The notes: generated by a model not told the origin, from the letters alone. DNA of 64,000 nt from Bacteroidia bacterium (GCA_030431055.1 JAUIJA010000002.1:62001-126000), one strand, 5' to 3'; counted from the stretch's first letter, positions 7,039 to 16,329 are shown. Program-made: numbers and translations.

Positions 7039-8349
7039 TTAGTATTTCAACCATTTTATAAGTTCGCCCCAAGTTGGTTTTTTTCCATACATTAAAATTC
7101 CAACACGATAAATTTTTGAAGCAAACCAAACTACAAAAGTAAAGGTAGCAAATAATAATACAATTGATAAACCTAATTGCCAATAATGTTGTGGTTCTAA
7201 AAACGGTATACGCATTAACATTACTATAGGCGATGTAAATGGAATTATCGAAAATACAGTCGCAACTGTTCCGTGCGGATCGTTAATTACTGTAAAAAAT
7301 CCTACATAAACTGCAATCATTAAAGGCATAATAATAGGCAATAAAAATTGTTGCGAATCGGTTTCTGAATCTACCGCAGCACCAATTGCAGCATATAACG
7401 AACTGTATAAGAAATATCCACCAATAAAATAAATGATAAATGATATAATCATTAATAGAATTGGTAAATTCATTATTTCATTGATGTACAATTGAATTTT
7501 AGAGAAATTAGCCGATTGCTGAGCCATTTCCATAGCTGCCGGATCAACAGAACCTGCTCCCATTTGTAAACCAAAGAAACTTTGTGCAACAAACATTAAA
7601 ATTATTCCAACAACAACCCAAATTAAAAACTGTAAAAGTCCAGCCATTGAATTTCCTATGATTTTTCCCATCATCAGTTGGAAAGGTTTTACAGAAGAAA
7701 TAATGATTTCGATAATGCGACTTGTCTTTTCTTCGATTACACTTCGCATTACAAAATTTCCGTAGATAATAATGAACATCATAATTAAATAGCCCATCAT
7801 TCCGCCAATTGCTATTTTTATTTCATTTAATCCTTTTAAACTTTTTCCGCCAGAAAATTTAGATAATTTTAAATCAGAGTTTACTTTTGCTTTGTCTATT
7901 TTAGTTGCATCAAAACCTAAATGTTTTAAATTTTCTGAAGTTAATGTTGAATCGATTACATCTTCAACATCTGAAATGAATTCGATACTTGGACTATCTT
8001 CTGAAATATATTCTACTTTATCTAATAATAATTGTAACGAATCTACTTTTGGAATATAAAGTAAACCTTCATAACTATTGCTTGCTGTGTCTTTTGCAAT
8101 TTCAAAAGGTATTGCTGACAAATCGGTGTATTTTGTGTATTTATCGCTTTTAAAATCGTTTTTTAAATATCCGGCTTCATCGTGAATGGCAATTTGCGTT
8201 ACCGAATCTTTATTCATTGACGATAAATAACCGATTAAAACCGCCATACCAACAAATAACAACGGACTTAAAAACGTCATTACAATAAATGACTTGTTGC
8301 GAACTTTAGCAATAAATTCTCTCTTTATAATTAAGGTTAATGTCTTCAT
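7039..8349 (-). CDS. ABC-2 type exporter permease (NatB-like)
   Basis: 436 residues. One N-terminal membrane helix (about 20-42), a long external domain (about 45-185), then five helices, with the ABC-2 motif VIEEKTSRIIEIIISSVKP before the second helix. This is the NatB/CcmB-like layout of permeases pairing with a separate ATPase. Its ATG overlaps the stop codon of the ATPase gene by one base (TAATG), indicating translational coupling. Substrate unknown; NatAB in Bacillus exports sodium, but that cannot be carried over by sequence alone. Confidence 0.88.
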   Translation of the reverse strand: MKTLTLIIKREFIAKVRNKSFIVMTFLSPLLFVGMAVLIGYLSSMNKDSVTQIAIHDEAGYLKNDFKSDKYTKYTDLSAIPFEIAKDTASNSYEGLLYIPKVDSLQLLLDKVEYISEDSPSIEFISDVEDVIDSTLTSENLKHLGFDATKIDKAKVNSDLKLSKFSGGKSLKGLNEIKIAIGGMMGYLIMMFIIIYGNFVMRSVIEEKTSRIIEIIISSVKPFQLMMGKIIGNSMAGLLQFLIWVVVGIILMFVAQSFFGLQMGAGSVDPAAMEMAQQSANFSKIQLYINEIMNLPILLMIISFIIYFIGGYFLYSSLYAAIGAAVDSETDSQQFLLPIIMPLMIAVYVGFFTVINDPHGTVATVFSIIPFTSPIVMLMRIPFLEPQHYWQLGLSIVLLFATFTFVVWFASKIYRVGILMYGKKPTWGELIKWLKY

Positions 8350-9272
8350 TATTTTTGGCTTACAGATTGAATAAATATATCGTTTACACTAGGGATTTTT
8401 TCAACAAAATGTGTTACTTGTCCGTAATTTGTCAAAATTGACAATAACTCATTTGAGGTAAAATCTCCCAGTTGAATTTCTAATTTTAAATCGTCGTTTA
8501 ATGATTTAAAATTCGTTTGGCCAACAGTAAACTTTTGTGTTAACTGATACATTAAACCTTCAACATCATTTGTTAAAATTCCAACTTCGAAAGTATTACT
8601 TCTAAATTGACGTTTTACATCTGATAATTTTCCTTCGATTAATTTATTCGATTTATTGATTAACGCAATATGATCACACATTTCTTCCACACTTTCCATT
8701 CGATGTGTTGAAAAAATAACCGAAGTTCCTTTTTTATTTAATTCGATGATTTCGTCCTTAATCAAGTTTGCATTAACTGGATCAAACCCGGAAAAAGGTT
8801 CATCTAAAATCAATAATTTTGGTTCGTGAATAATGGTTACTAAAAACTGAACTTTTTGCGCCATTCCTTTAGAAAGCTCTTGGATTTTCTTATTCCACCA
8901 GTCTTGAATTCCGAATTTTTCAAACCAATATTTCAATTGTTTTTGTGCTTCTTGCTTCGACATTCCTTTTAATTGTGCCAAGTACAAGCATTGCTCGCCA
9001 ACTTTCATTGTTTTGTACAATCCGCGTTCTTCTGGCAAATAACCAATATATTGAACATGTTCTGGATTTAACGTTTCACCATCTAGTAAAACTTGTCCAG
9101 AATCGGGCATTGTAATTTGGTTAATAATTCTAATTAAAGAGGTTTTTCCAGCACCATTTGGACCTAACAATCCGTAAATGCTACCTTTTGGAACTTGAAG
9201 TGAAACATCGTTTAAAGCACGATAATCTCCATATTGTTTCACTACATTTTGAACTTCGAGTATATTGTTCAT
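8349..9272 (-). CDS. ABC transporter ATP-binding protein (NatA-like)
   Basis: 307 residues. Walker A GPNGAGKTS (about 38-46), signature LSKGMAQKVQF, Walker B LLILDEPFSGFD and the H-loop STHRME are all present. The final 80 residues form the C-terminal regulatory domain found in NatA and related exporters (DUF4162-like). It is the partner of the permease encoded directly downstream. A pair of terminators upstream separates it from dnaJ. Confidence 0.9.
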   Translation of the reverse strand: MNNILEVQNVVKQYGDYRALNDVSLQVPKGSIYGLLGPNGAGKTSLIRIINQITMPDSGQVLLDGETLNPEHVQYIGYLPEERGLYKTMKVGEQCLYLAQLKGMSKQEAQKQLKYWFEKFGIQDWWNKKIQELSKGMAQKVQFLVTIIHEPKLLILDEPFSGFDPVNANLIKDEIIELNKKGTSVIFSTHRMESVEEMCDHIALINKSNKLIEGKLSDVKRQFRSNTFEVGILTNDVEGLMYQLTQKFTVGQTNFKSLNDDLKLEIQLGDFTSNELLSILTNYGQVTHFVEKIPSVNDIFIQSVSQK

Positions 9273-9324
9273 TTTTTAAGTTTATGTTAGCTAACTATAA
9301 GTAGTAAATGTAAGAAAATGTTAC

Positions 9325-9360
9325 AAAAAAACCCATCCTATTTTTGAGGTAGGATGGGAA
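9325..9360 (-). terminator. Second of two tandem terminators after dnaJ
   Basis: On the minus strand: CCCATCCTA, a 9-base loop, TAGGATGGG, then seven T. A 9-base-pair stem with a U-run, placed between the dnaJ stop and the NatA-like gene. Confidence 0.85.
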
Positions 9361-9369
9361 AAATTGCTA

Positions 9370-9404
9370 TGAAAAAGAAAAATTCACTTTCCGAAGAAAG
9401 TGAA
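9370..9404 (-). terminator. First terminator after dnaJ, with UUCG tetraloop
   Basis: On the minus strand: TTCACTTTC, loop TTCG, GAAAGTGAA, then TTTTTCTTTTTC. The loop is closed by C-G, giving the very stable cUUCGg tetraloop, with a perfect 9-base-pair stem. Confidence 0.87.
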
Positions 9405-9429
9405 CTCAAAATTATTGATTTTAATTGAA

Positions 9430-10551
9430 TTATGAAAACATATCTTTCACTTTTTCAAAAAACGATTTATCGTCTTTTTCTGGAGCAGGTTTAAAATTAT
9501 CATCTTCTAACATACTCTCAAAGAATACTTTCTGGTCTTTTGTAAGTTTTTTTGGTGTCCAAACATTAACATGAACTAATAAATCTCCATTGCCATATCC
9601 GTTCAAACTTGGCACACCTTTTCCGCGTAAACGTAAAATTTTACCCGATTGAATTCCTTCATCTAACTTAATACGAACTTTTCCGCCAACAGTTTCAATT
9701 TCTTTGGCAACACCTAAAGCAGCTTCCGCAACACTTATATATAAATCGTAATGAAGATTTTCACCTTCACGTTTTAAAAATTCGTGTTCTAGTTCTTCAA
9801 TTGCAACTATTAAATCTCCTGGAATACTATTACTTCCTGGCGCTTCATTTCCTTTACCTGATACTTTCAACTGCATTCCATCTACAACTCCTGCAGGAAT
9901 TTTAATAGAAACAGTATCGTCACTCATTATCATTCCATACGCATCAGCACCTTGTGGTTTGTGATCTAAAACTTGCCCTGAACCACTACACGAAGTACAC
10001 GTTGTAGCAGTTTGCATACGACCTAAAATCGTATTCGCTACTTTCATTATTTGCCCAGAACCATTACAAGTAGTACACGTTTTATACGTTACACCTTTAG
10101 CCTGAACTTTGCGTTTAACTTTAACTTTCTTTTCGACACCGTTTACAATATCTTCAAGCGAAAGTTTCACTTTAATACGAAGGTTACTTCCTTTCACACG
10201 ACGTTGTCCGCCACCGCCACCAAAGCCAGAAAATCCGCCACCAAATGCACTTCCGAAAATATCTCCAAATTGACTGAAAATATCATCCATATTCATGTGA
10301 CCTCCACCACCGAATCCACCAGCGCCATCAAATGCGGCGTGTCCATATTGGTCGTAACGTGCTTTTTTGTCAGCGTCACTTAAAACCTCATAAGCTTCAG
10401 CAGCTAATTTGAAATTTTCTTCAGCCTCTTTATCGCCCGGGTTTTTATCAGGGTGATATTGAATTGCTTTTTTACGATACGCTTTTTTAATTTCAGCAGC
10501 AGAAGCTCCTTTTTCTATTCCTAGTACTTCGTAATAATCTTTCTTACTCAT
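9430..10551 (-). CDS. dnaJ: Chaperone DnaJ with reduced zinc region
   Basis: 373 residues. J domain 1-70 with HPD at 33-35; Gly/Phe-rich linker about 74-116; C-terminal substrate-binding domains from about 200. The Cys-rich region has only two CxxCxGxG motifs, C159-T-T-C162 and C185-T-S-C188, where canonical DnaJ has four that bind two zinc ions. One zinc ion could still be bound by the remaining four Cys. It stimulates DnaK ATP hydrolysis and delivers unfolded substrates. It follows grpE by 5 bases, forming a grpE-dnaJ operon; dnaK is not in the window. Confidence 0.96.
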   Translation of the reverse strand: MSKKDYYEVLGIEKGASAAEIKKAYRKKAIQYHPDKNPGDKEAEENFKLAAEAYEVLSDADKKARYDQYGHAAFDGAGGFGGGGHMNMDDIFSQFGDIFGSAFGGGFSGFGGGGGQRRVKGSNLRIKVKLSLEDIVNGVEKKVKVKRKVQAKGVTYKTCTTCNGSGQIMKVANTILGRMQTATTCTSCSGSGQVLDHKPQGADAYGMIMSDDTVSIKIPAGVVDGMQLKVSGKGNEAPGSNSIPGDLIVAIEELEHEFLKREGENLHYDLYISVAEAALGVAKEIETVGGKVRIKLDEGIQSGKILRLRGKGVPSLNGYGNGDLLVHVNVWTPKKLTKDQKVFFESMLEDDNFKPAPEKDDKSFFEKVKDMFS

Positions 10552-10556
10552 AATTT

Positions 10557-11096
10557 TTAATTTCCAATTACCACTTTTGGAAAGCGGATAATTCTATCTC
10601 CTAGCTTGTAACCTTTTTCGATTACATCTACTATTTTTCCTTTTAAATCTTCTGAAGGAGCTGGAATTTGCGTTATTGCTTCGGCAAAATCAGCATCAAA
10701 GTTATCGCCTGCTTTAATTTCAACCAACTCTAATCCTTTTGAAGTTAAAGTTGATTTTAATTTTTCATGAATTAATTCAACTCCTTTTACTAAAGCTTTA
10801 TCCTCAGATTTTGAAATTTGAGCCCATGCTCTATCGAAATCATCTAAAACTGGCAACATTGCTTCTAAAACTTCTTTATTAGCAGTTTTAAACAAATCAA
10901 TTCGCTCTTTTGCTGTACGTTTTTTATAATTTTCAAACTCAGCAAATAAGCGTAAAAACTTATCTTTTTCTTTTGCTAATTCTTCTTGTAATTGCTCTTC
11001 AGCAGTTAATTCTTCAGCTTTATTTTCTTGATTTTCAGAAGTGTTTTCTTCTTGAATATTATCTTTCTCTAAATTCTCAGTGCTTTCTTGCGCCAT
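10557..11096 (-). CDS. grpE: Nucleotide exchange factor GrpE
   Basis: 179 residues. A Glu/Asn-rich disordered N-terminus (1-35), a long coiled coil (about 35-95, [20 protein letters not shown] followed by the family hallmark [12 protein letters not shown]), and a C-terminal beta domain ending [12 protein letters not shown], close to the usual RPAxVxV ending. It releases ADP from DnaK. First gene of the grpE-dnaJ operon. Confidence 0.96.
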   Translation of the reverse strand: MAQESTENLEKDNIQEENTSENQENKAEELTAEEQLQEELAKEKDKFLRLFAEFENYKKRTAKERIDLFKTANKEVLEAMLPVLDDFDRAWAQISKSEDKALVKGVELIHEKLKSTLTSKGLELVEIKAGDNFDADFAEAITQIPAPSEDLKGKIVDVIEKGYKLGDRIIRFPKVVIGN

Positions 11097-11127
11097 AATT
11101 CAACTTTTTAAACTTTGTTTAAGATTG

Positions 11128-11160
11128 CAAATGTATTGCCAAACCTTGTGAAATGCCAAA
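11128..11160 (-). promoter_or_regulatory. Promoter of grpE-dnaJ
   Basis: Read on the minus strand: TTTG (11160-11157), 21 bases, TACATTTG (11135-11128). Matches the Bacteroidota consensus spacing. The start codon is 32 bases further. I see no CIRCE-type inverted repeat here. Confidence 0.65.
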
Positions 11161-11210
11161 TTGTCAGCGTTTTTTTTACTACATCGTCACTTTTAGAAAT
11201 TCTGCTATTT

Positions 11211-11237
11211 TTTGTACAATTTTTTTACGTACATTTG
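11211..11237 (+). promoter_or_regulatory. Promoter of the second YceI gene
   Basis: TACATTTG at 11230-11237 matches the -7 element; TTTG at 11211-11214 is 15 bases upstream, slightly close for the consensus. Divergent from the grpE promoter. Confidence 0.5.
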
Positions 11238-11277
11238 AAGGAAACAAACCTTTTTTTTAACTAAAAATCAAATTCTT

Positions 11278-11940
11278 ATGAAAAAAACATTTATTGCTTT
11301 AGCAGTTGTTAGCTTTATTAGCTTTACTAGCTGTAAAAAAGAAAACCAAAATGAAACTACTACTGAAACAATGGAAGTTACAGAAGTAGAAATAAACCCT
11401 AATTTTACTGTAGACACAGAAAATTCTATTATTAATTGGACTGGTGCAAAACCTACTGGAACGCATACTGGAACGATTTCTTTAAAAGAAGGTAGTTTTG
11501 AGGTAGCTGATGGAAAAGTAACTGGCGGAGAATTTACAATTGACATGAATTCTATTAATGTTACCGATTTAGAAGGAGATGACAAAGCCTCTCTTGAAGG
11601 TCACTTAAAAGGAACTGGTGAAGATGCTGAAAAAGTTGATCATTTTTTTAATGTAAATGCTCACCCAACAAGTAACTTTAAAATTGTAACTGTAGACAAT
11701 GTAAATGGAGCTTATTTCATCAAAGGAATTTTAACTATGAAAGGAATCTCTAAACCTGTTGATTTTCCAGCTGAAATTATGGTAACTGATGATACTGTTA
11801 CACTAACATCTGACCCTTTTAAAATCAATAGAACTACTTGGGGAGTTAATTATGGTTCTAAATCTGTTTTTGACGATTTAAAAGATAAATTTATTAATGA
11901 TGATATTGAATTAGTAGTAAAAGTAAAAGCTACTAAATAA
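11278..11940 (+). CDS. YceI-family lipoprotein (second copy)
   Basis: 220 residues. Lipobox ISFTSC with Cys at residue 19, then KKENQNE and a Thr/Glu linker. The YceI domain (about 40-220) is more typical than in the first copy: NSIINWTGAKPTGTHTG, a DHFFNVNAHPTSNFK segment matching the family's DFFDVxxyPxixF, and GVNYGSK near the end. Predicted to bind a long-chain isoprenoid or similar lipid at the envelope. The post-Cys KKE again resembles a surface export signal. It is a single-gene unit between its own promoter and a terminator. Confidence 0.93.
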   Translation: MKKTFIALAVVSFISFTSCKKENQNETTTETMEVTEVEINPNFTVDTENSIINWTGAKPTGTHTGTISLKEGSFEVADGKVTGGEFTIDMNSINVTDLEGDDKASLEGHLKGTGEDAEKVDHFFNVNAHPTSNFKIVTVDNVNGAYFIKGILTMKGISKPVDFPAEIMVTDDTVTLTSDPFKINRTTWGVNYGSKSVFDDLKDKFINDDIELVVKVKATK

Positions 11941-11962
11941 TCCTTCATTTCAATATACAAAC

Positions 11963-12005
11963 AAAAAAATCCGTCTCATTTTTTCCAACGAGACGGATTT
12001 TTTTA
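11963..12005. terminator. Bidirectional terminator after the second YceI gene
   Basis: AAAAAATCCGTCTC pairs with GAGACGGATTTTTT around a 12-base loop; T-runs on both strands. Shared with the convergent epimerase gene. Confidence 0.88.
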
Positions 12006-12908
12006 TTGTAGTAAATTTTGCAATGCTTTATCTAATGCTGGAAATTTAAATTGAAAGTTTTTGTCTAGTAATTTTCTTGCACTTACATTTTGACTTGCAA
12101 ATAGCAAATAATGCATTTCACCTAAAACTAATTTCATGACAAATTTTGGAATATTAGGTAAAAATAAAGGCTTATGTAATTGTTTTGCAATTGCTTTTGT
12201 TAAATCTTCATTGATAACAGGATAAGGCGAAACTCCGTTAAAAGTTCCTTCTAATTTATTATTTATGATAAATTGAAAAATCCTAGCCAAATCGTGTATA
12301 TGAATCCAAGACTGGTATTGTTTTCCACTTCCAAAAGCTGCACCCAATCCAAACTTTATGGGTTTCACCATTTGTTCTAAAACCCCACCATTTTTCGCCA
12401 ACACTAAACCAATTCTAATTTTGGAAACCGATACTCCAAGACTTTTAAACGTATCAGCTTCGTCTTCCCATTTTGCCACTACTTGACCTAAAAATGAATT
12501 ATCGATTCCTTGTTCATCTTCAGTATACACTTTTTCATAATCATGTGGGTAAATCCCGATAGCTGAAGCCGAAATAAAATGTGTAACACTGTGTTCGTTT
12601 TTAGACAATTCGTGATGAAGAAGGCGAATAGGTAATACACGACTTTCTATTATTTCTTGCTTGTTCTTTTTAGTCCATCGTTGTGAAATAGATTCACCTG
12701 CTAAATGAATTATAGTAGAAACTCCTTCAAAAGCGTTAGTATTTATTTCACCTTTATCTGGATTCCAATAAAAACCTTTGTAAAGTTCTTGATTTTCTAA
12801 TTTTGATTTTGAAGTCGTTAAATAATTAACCGCAACACCATTTTGAAGTAAAATTTTGGTTAACTCACTTCCTACTAAACCTGTTGCTCCTGTAATTAAA
12901 ACTTTCAT
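12003..12908 (-). CDS. TIGR01777-family NAD-dependent epimerase (SDR39U1/YfcH type)
   Basis: 301 residues. An extended short-chain dehydrogenase with dinucleotide motif TGATGLVG (7-14), followed by IIHLAGESI, the family-specific stretch with ISQRWTKKNKQEI, and SASAIGIYP containing the catalytic-type Ser/Tyr. The C-terminal 60 residues (YPVINEDLTKAIAKQLHKP onward) match the DUF1731 domain of this family. Substrate unknown in all members I know. Single gene with its own -7 element. Confidence 0.9.
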   Translation of the reverse strand: MKVLITGATGLVGSELTKILLQNGVAVNYLTTSKSKLENQELYKGFYWNPDKGEINTNAFEGVSTIIHLAGESISQRWTKKNKQEIIESRVLPIRLLHHELSKNEHSVTHFISASAIGIYPHDYEKVYTEDEQGIDNSFLGQVVAKWEDEADTFKSLGVSVSKIRIGLVLAKNGGVLEQMVKPIKFGLGAAFGSGKQYQSWIHIHDLARIFQFIINNKLEGTFNGVSPYPVINEDLTKAIAKQLHKPLFLPNIPKFVMKLVLGEMHYLLFASQNVSARKLLDKNFQFKFPALDKALQNLLQ

Positions 12909-12925
12909 TTCTTCTAAGAATTTCT

Positions 12926-12933
12926 CAAATTTA
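12926..12933 (-). promoter_or_regulatory. -7 element of the epimerase gene
   Basis: Minus strand TAAATTTG, 17 bases from the start codon; no clear -33 element. Confidence 0.4.
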
Positions 12934-13065
12934 CAAAGTAATAAATGGAAAAGTAAGTTAATTAACTTTTGTTAACAGATGTTTCGTTGCTTGTTGATTT
13001 ATTGATTCGTGTAGTTTGTCGATTTGAAAATGTAGCTTTATAAAAGCACTCTTTTCCCTTTTTAC

Positions 13066-13521
13066 TTAACCTCTAACCCTAACAGTCCATTCAAATTGCA
13101 TTTCAGAAACTTGTTCACCTTTTTCATTTACACCACGAGAAGTAATCCACACGGTTTGCCCTTCTTTAGTTTCAACAGCTTTTTGAATTATTTCGGCAAT
13201 TTTATCACCCTCATTACAAGTAAACGTAATTCGGCCTGTAGCTTTTTTAGTAAAAACAGCTTTGTTTTGAGCGACAAGCATTGAAATATTAGCTTTGCTT
13301 TGTTTTATTTGATACATTACTAAAGCACCAGTAGTAAATTCTGCAGCCATAGCCTGAACAGCAAAATACATTGAATTGAATGGATTTTGATTAAACCAAC
13401 GATGTTTTACAGTTGCTTCACATATTCCTGATTCAATCGTTTTTACTCTAACTCCACTCCAAAAAGCCGAAGGAAGTTTAAAAAACATAAACATATTTAA
13501 TTTTGATGGTGTAAACTGCAT
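13066..13521 (-). CDS. DUF4442 (hotdog-fold thioesterase-like) protein
   Basis: 151 residues from the ATG at 13521, which is preceded on the minus strand by AAAGGA and gives the usual family N-terminus QFTPSKLNMFMFF. An in-frame extension to 13620 is possible, but those 33 residues are unlike the family. DUF4442 members have a hotdog fold close to YiiD and PaaI thioesterases; the central helix segment NPFNSMYFAVQAMAAE is the expected signature. Substrate unknown. Single gene. Confidence 0.82.
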   Translation of the reverse strand: MQFTPSKLNMFMFFKLPSAFWSGVRVKTIESGICEATVKHRWFNQNPFNSMYFAVQAMAAEFTTGALVMYQIKQSKANISMLVAQNKAVFTKKATGRITFTCNEGDKIAEIIQKAVETKEGQTVWITSRGVNEKGEQVSEMQFEWTVRVRG

Positions 13522-13638
13522 AAGTCCTTTATTTTGGGTAAATATACAAAAAATACTATGTATGCATACTATTTTTGTTTTTGTTAAAAAAATGTTAACT
13601 TTAAGTACTATGCGTAACATAATACCTTTTTTTAGACT

Positions 13639-13646
13639 TATCTTTG
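13639..13646 (+). promoter_or_regulatory. -7 element ahead of the DUF4870-PadR-PspC-GIN cluster
   Basis: TATCTTTG, a full TAnnTTTG match, 74 bases upstream of the DUF4870 start codon. No good -33 element. Confidence 0.45.
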
Positions 13647-13719
13647 TAAAAGAAATTAGTTGGTATTAGAATATTAAATCTAATTTTCTTTTAAAAAAAT
13701 CAACTAAAACTCAACAAAG

Positions 13720-14175
13720 ATGAAAACATCAAACGAAAGAACTATTGCTTCCATAACACATTTAAGCGCCTTATCGCAGTACATTATTCCTTTTGGAAAC
13801 TATATATTTCCGTTGATATTATGGACAACTAATAAAGATAAGTCTGATTTTGTAAACCATCATGGAAAGCAAACTTTAAATTTTCAATTAAGTATGCTGT
13901 TGTATTCTTTTTTGTTTGTAATAATTGCCGTACCAACTTTTTTAATTTGGTTATTTAAAATTATACATCAATTCGAGTTAGAAAATCAAACGGTTGAATT
14001 TCAGGATATTTTCACAACACAAAACATTACAGGAATGGTAATCGTAGGAATTGTTGCTGCAATTATATTCTTAGTTTTAAAACTTGCCGAATTCTTCCTT
14101 GTAATTTATGCAGCTTTTAAAGCTGCCGACGGAGAATATTATAAGTATCCATTAACAATCAATTTTATAAAATAA
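13720..14175 (+). CDS. DUF4870 membrane protein
   Basis: 151 residues with three to four predicted membrane helices. The N-terminus ERTIASITHLSALSQYIIP, the PLILW segment and NHHGKQTLNFQLS are the family signature (Tic20-like DUF4870). Function is unknown in bacteria. It begins the envelope-related cluster leading to the PadR regulator and the PspC-domain protein; in other Flavobacteria such proteins also travel with PadR and PspC genes as far as I recall. Confidence 0.88.
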   Translation: MKTSNERTIASITHLSALSQYIIPFGNYIFPLILWTTNKDKSDFVNHHGKQTLNFQLSMLLYSFLFVIIAVPTFLIWLFKIIHQFELENQTVEFQDIFTTQNITGMVIVGIVAAIIFLVLKLAEFFLVIYAAFKAADGEYYKYPLTINFIK

Positions 14176-14230
14176 AAATCAATCATCAATCAATTCAATC
14201 ATTAATCAAAAAATGAACAGTTTAATTAAA

Positions 14231-14256
14231 GCCCGATGCAAATCGGGTTTAAAAAA
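14231..14256 (+). terminator. Small hairpin upstream of padR
   Basis: CCCGAT (14232-14237), loop GCAA, ATCGGG (14242-14247), then TTTAAAAAA. Only a three-base T-run, so it is a weak terminator at best and may be an attenuator or mRNA-processing site between the DUF4870 and padR genes. Confidence 0.45.
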
Positions 14257-14266
14257 GTAAGACATT

Positions 14267-14602
14267 ATGAACATTGAAAACACAAAAGCACAAATGCGTA
14301 AAGGTGTTTTAGAGTTTTGCATCTTATCGGTTTTAAAAGATAAAGAAGCCTATACTTCTGAAATATTAAGCACTTTAAAAAACGCAAAGCTACTAGTAGT
14401 TGAAGGTACAGTATATCCTTTACTTACGCGACTAAAAAACGATGGCTTGTTAAGTTATCGTTGGGAAGAATCAACTTCGGGACCACCAAGAAAATATTAT
14501 GGTTTAACCGAAGACGGACAAAACTTTTTAAATGAATTAAGCAACACATGGACAGAATTGTCAGGTGCTGTAAACACAATAACTCAACCAAGCCAAAAAT
14601 AA
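14267..14602 (+). CDS. PadR-family transcriptional regulator
   Basis: 111 residues, a compact PadR (subfamily s2) protein: winged helix-turn-helix with MRKGVLEFCILSVLKDKEAY at the start, VEGTVYPLLTRLKNDGLL as recognition helix and the wing GPPRKYYGLTEDG. A short C-terminal helix allows dimerisation. It lies 6 bases upstream of the PspC-domain gene, so it probably represses its own operon in response to an unknown ligand or envelope signal. Confidence 0.93.
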   Translation: MNIENTKAQMRKGVLEFCILSVLKDKEAYTSEILSTLKNAKLLVVEGTVYPLLTRLKNDGLLSYRWEESTSGPPRKYYGLTEDGQNFLNELSNTWTELSGAVNTITQPSQK

Positions 14603-14608
14603 GACGTC

Positions 14609-16288
14609 ATGAACAAAACAATTAGTATAAATTTAGGTGGATTTTTCTTTCATATAGATGAAGATGCGTACCAAAAATTAACACGTTATTTTGACGCTGT
14701 TAAGCGCTCGCTTGATCCCGAAGGAAGAGACGAAATTATTAGCGATATCGAAAGTAGAATTGCTGAATTATTTCAAGAGAGAATTAAAAATGACAATCAA
14801 GTTATTGGGATAACTGAAGTTGACGAGGTTATTGCCATTATGGGACAACCAGAAGATTATAGAATAGACGAAGACGAATCGTATAGTTCAAAATCAACTT
14901 TTACAAGCTCAACATCAAAAACAAGAAAACTTTTTAGAGATAGAGACAATTCTATTTTAGGTGGTGTTGCTGCTGGTTTCGGACATTATTTTGGAATTGA
15001 TCCTTTATGGGTGAGAATTTTATTCATTATTTCTCCTTTTATTAGTTTTGGAACTTCTGTTTTAATCTATTTAATCTTATGGATTTTAATTCCTGAAGCA
15101 GTTACAACTTCTCAAAAATTAGAAATGCGTGGCGAAGCTATAAACATTTCAAATATCGAGAAAAAAGTAAAGGAAGGAATAGGTGAAATTTCTGAAAGAA
15201 TAAACAACATTGACCATGAAAAAGTAGCCAATACAGCAAAATCTGGAGCAAATCAAATTGCAACAACAATTGGTGATGTTTTTATAGCTATTTTTAAAGT
15301 CATTGCTAAAATTATTGGAGTATTTATCATCATTTTTGCTGCAATGTCTTTATTAGGAATTATCATTGGCGGAATTGTAATGATGTTTACATCTTCAATG
15401 CCTGAAACATTTATTTTCAATCATGTTAACACGCCTTTTGAGTTTAATATTCCGTTATGGATTCAAGGATTATTATTAATCTTAAGTATCGGGATTCCAT
15501 TGTTTTTCTTCTTATTATTAGGATTAAAATTATTGATTTCAAATATGCGTCCTGTAGGGAATTATTTCAAAATTTCACTTTTAGCAATTTGGATAGTTTC
15601 TTTAATTGCTTTAGGTTATTTTGGAATCAAACAAGCTACTGAAAAAGGTTATGAAGGTAAAACAGTTCATAAAGAGCAAATTTTCATTCAGCCAACAGAC
15701 ACTTTACATGTAAAAATGTTGTACAATGATTTCTTTACTAAAAATGTAAACCGAAAAGAATCGGGTAAATACACGCACGATGAAAACAACAACGAAATAA
15801 TATATTCTAATAATGTACGTTTACATTTAATGAAGACTGATGAGCCAAATGCACATCTTCAAATTGAAAGAACAGCAAATGGAAGCTCACATTCTGAAGC
15901 TAAATCGTATGCCGAGAAAATAAACTATAATTTTGAAATTCAAGAAAATACGCTTAACTTAGACAACTATTTCACAACTGATTTTGTGAATAAATTTAGA
16001 GATCAAGAAGTTAACATCTACTTGTATTTACCAAAAGGAATTTATTTTTATCCAGAAGAAAGTATTAGTAAGTTTTTAACCAATTGGAATTCAAATATTA
16101 GCATTTATTATGGTGAAGAAGATAATCTTTACCAATTAAATGAAGACGAATTAGAATGTTTATCATGCCCCAAAGATGAAATGGAATTCGATAACGATAG
16201 CATCAACGAAAATATTGTAGTTAAGGTTAACGACAAAGAACTGAACATTAAAGTTGACGAAAACAGCGTTAATATCGAAACCAAATAA
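14609..16288 (+). CDS. PspC-domain membrane protein
   Basis: 559 residues. Residues 1-90 are a cytoplasmic domain with the segment RDEIISDIESRIAELF and a linker; the PspC domain is at about 108-167 (KLFRDRDNSILGGVAAGFGHYFGIDPLW is its start, followed by two helices). Further membrane helices lie at about 215-250, 285-310 and 320-345, and the C-terminal 190 residues are predicted to be periplasmic, rich in beta-strands and Asn/Glu. PspC in Proteobacteria senses membrane damage; the long C-terminal part here is a Bacteroidota architecture. Its partner is likely the co-transcribed PadR and GIN-domain lipoprotein. Confidence 0.9.
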   Translation: MNKTISINLGGFFFHIDEDAYQKLTRYFDAVKRSLDPEGRDEIISDIESRIAELFQERIKNDNQVIGITEVDEVIAIMGQPEDYRIDEDESYSSKSTFTSSTSKTRKLFRDRDNSILGGVAAGFGHYFGIDPLWVRILFIISPFISFGTSVLIYLILWILIPEAVTTSQKLEMRGEAINISNIEKKVKEGIGEISERINNIDHEKVANTAKSGANQIATTIGDVFIAIFKVIAKIIGVFIIIFAAMSLLGIIIGGIVMMFTSSMPETFIFNHVNTPFEFNIPLWIQGLLLILSIGIPLFFFLLLGLKLLISNMRPVGNYFKISLLAIWIVSLIALGYFGIKQATEKGYEGKTVHKEQIFIQPTDTLHVKMLYNDFFTKNVNRKESGKYTHDENNNEIIYSNNVRLHLMKTDEPNAHLQIERTANGSSHSEAKSYAEKINYNFEIQENTLNLDNYFTTDFVNKFRDQEVNIYLYLPKGIYFYPEESISKFLTNWNSNISIYYGEEDNLYQLNEDELECLSCPKDEMEFDNDSINENIVVKVNDKELNIKVDENSVNIETK

Positions 16289-16329
16289 TCTAAAATCAAA
16301 CAAAACACAACTATAAAAAACCAACAATC

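Noticed and set aside
11097..11277. CIRCE operator (TTAGCACTC-N9-GAGTGCTAA) before grpE
   Set aside because: The sequence is not found in the divergent region; only promoter elements are visible.
13522..13620. Longer N-terminus for the DUF4442 protein
   Set aside because: The extra 33 residues are not family-like, and ATG 13521 has AAAGGA in front of it.
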